Origin: Saksenaea vasiformis B4078
Lineage: Eukaryota > Mucoromycota > Mucoromycetes > Mucorales > Saksenaeaceae
Direction of reading: 5' to 3'
Assembly: GCA_000697055.1 (NCBI GenBank)
Contig: JNDT01002180.1
Coordinates: 1-17,145 of the forward strand
DNA: 17,145 nt
Positions 16,372-17,145 of this stretch are shown here, in pieces. A program made the position numbers and the translations under genes. Positions within the stretch are counted from its first letter, which is position 1. Every line of letters starts with the position of its first letter. The notes under the pieces are model-generated. The model was not told the DNA's origin. It was given only the letters and a program-made list of their open reading frames with translations, and did no database searches.

Positions 16372-16560
16372 ATGGAACTCACTTTCTTGACGCGAGAAAT
16401 CGTATTGGTGAATGTTTTCCAGGTTGAATATTTGCTCAATGAAATCAGGGTTGCAAAACAGGAAAACGATGAAGAACGTGCCAATCAGCATTTGGAGATA
16501 GCGAATGACTTCATAAAGGTGTTAGTTAAAATCTACAGCAAAGGTAACTTGTCAATATAA
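16372..16560 (+). CDS. Small helical protein or 3' exon, function unknown
   Basis: 62 codons from ATG 16372 to TAA. The part from 16423 is protein-like: VEYLLNEIRVAKQENDEERA, then HLEIANDFIKVLVKIYSKG, amphipathic and probably coiled-coil. A TTTTCCAG just before GTTGAATAT (about 16422) could be a 3' splice site, so the real gene may have an upstream exon rather than this ATG. No domain is recognised. The opposite-strand 79-codon frame is less protein-like. Confidence 0.35.
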   Translation: MELTFLTREIVLVNVFQVEYLLNEIRVAKQENDEERANQHLEIANDFIKVLVKIYSKGNLSI

Positions 16561-16620
16561 TCAACATCAATACATAGCATCATCATACCAATCGCATTTT
16601 TAAAAACATGGTGCTATTGT

Positions 16621-16808
16621 CTGCATCAATTGCACTGGTTACATCAATTACATCAGTTGCATTGGTCGCATTGACCACATTGGTTGCATCAGTCACATCA
16701 ATTGCATCAAATTATGGTGGCATCAGTTACATTGGTCGCGTTGGCTGCATTGGCTGCATCAGTTGCATCAGTTGTATTGATCATGTTGATCCTGTCAGTC
16801 GCACTGAT
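16621..16808. repeat. Degenerate 9-bp-period minisatellite
   Basis: About 190 bp of units such as gcatcaatt, gcattggtc, acatcagtt and gcatcagtt. Because nine is a multiple of three it is open in more than one frame, giving Ala/Ser/Val/Thr-rich or Cys/Ile/Ser-rich chance frames. It could be a coding repeat within a larger gene, but nothing flanking confirms that. Confidence 0.8.
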
Positions 16809-17145
16809 TACGTTTCTTAAAAGAGGACACCTTGCGGCTCTAGGTACCTTTTCCTGTCTCTCACTGGTGATGGCCCTCAGAGTTTTCTTTTCGACCCTCC
16901 CGTTTACAGTTTACATTATAGAATGGAATCCGAGTTACAGATATGGACGCCTCATCATCATAAAGGAGTACAGACTTACCTTGTCGGCCGTGTGTAAATG
17001 ATGTGAGTTGAGCTGATGGGTGGACCCCCCATGTAACGCGATATGCTGAAAGAGACGTTGAGATGTTGTGACAGGTGCTCATGACGTGTGCTGGGATCTT
17101 TGGGCCGACTGATGGAGTCTTTCATCGCGTAGGATAGAAGCCTTT
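16809..17145. other. Right edge, no secure gene; possible minus-strand exon
   Basis: On the minus strand, a frame from ATG 17123-17125 (MKDSISRPKDPSTRHE) stays open to a GTAAGT donor at 16974-16979, and could be a 5' exon of a gene continuing left. On the plus strand, motif copy 3 is followed by a 24-codon frame from 16924. Neither has motif support. Confidence 0.25.
16902..16920 (-). promoter_or_regulatory. 19-bp TATAATG/GTAAAC motif, copy 3 (opposite orientation)
   Basis: gtttacagtttacattata on the plus strand, followed by GA-ATG as in copy 1 read on the minus strand. It is preceded by TTTTCGACCC, comparable to TTCGACCTC before copy 1. The orientation is opposite to copies 1 and 2, so the three do not share one transcription direction. 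Confidence 0.5.

Noticed and set aside
16621..16808. CRISPR-like array
   Set aside because: Units are 9 bp, contiguous and degenerate, with no spacers.
16608..17001. 70- and 105-codon frames, possible signal peptide or membrane protein
   Set aside because: The hydrophobic pattern is produced by the 9-bp minisatellite; nothing outside the array supports a protein.

Overview
The window reads as eukaryotic nuclear DNA, most likely from an early-diverging (Mucoromycota-like) fungus. It is AT-rich, has short introns (46-82 nt) with GTAAGT-like donors, and is dominated by Tc1, pogo, hAT, CACTA/Plavaka-like and chromodomain Ty3/gypsy elements. No bacterial operon, tRNA, rRNA or CRISPR array is visible. 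The organism assignment is inference from family content and intron style, not from a marker gene. Similarities quoted below come from remembered motif patterns, not from searches.

Left part (1-5920). A decayed pogo/Tigger-like transposase (about 97-1003) is followed by an LTR (A, about 1118-1660) and about 700 bp with no convincing gene. Next comes a divergent pair. On the minus strand is an unrecognised spliced gene (2405-3336) with in-frame stops. On the plus strand is a spliced CACTA-type (Transposase_21/Plavaka-like) transposase remnant (3848-5728) whose exons and introns can be traced. The CACTA frame stops at what looks like the left end of a hAT element (5729).

Centre (5922-11623). 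A 2.7-kb Tc1/mariner element (Tc1-A) has 198-bp terminal inverted repeats, TA on both sides, and a DD34E transposase frame broken only by two TGA codons. It also carries about 1.1 kb of unexplained DNA. Its left flank is hAT/CACTA, but its right flank is the C-terminus of a chromovirus integrase with GPY/F motif, chromodomain and basic tail. That fragment is followed by a polypurine tract and a 3' LTR (B, 9473-9769). The LTR abuts a minus-strand gag-protease frame of another retrotransposon, open for 618 codons except for six TGA codons.

Right part (11624-17145). An AT-repeat leader region precedes a second, older Tc1 element (Tc1-B, 12090-13683) with 215-bp terminal repeats. About 600 bp of AT-rich low-complexity DNA follows, then a probable solo LTR (C, 14381-14938) with a 5-bp duplication. 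From about 15000 the composition changes, with less AT and more CpG. This end holds a minus-strand double zinc-ribbon protein gene (15408-16139) with two in-frame TGA codons, a 62-aa ORF, a 9-bp-period minisatellite, and three perfect copies of a 19-bp motif containing tandem GTAAAC.

The most unusual points are: nearly all premature stops in five unrelated frames are TGA; one TGA lies between the two halves of a zinc ribbon; Tc1-A has mismatched flanks and unexplained internal DNA; the 19-bp motif recurs in the right arm; and Tc1-B has a site-doubling architecture in its terminal repeats.
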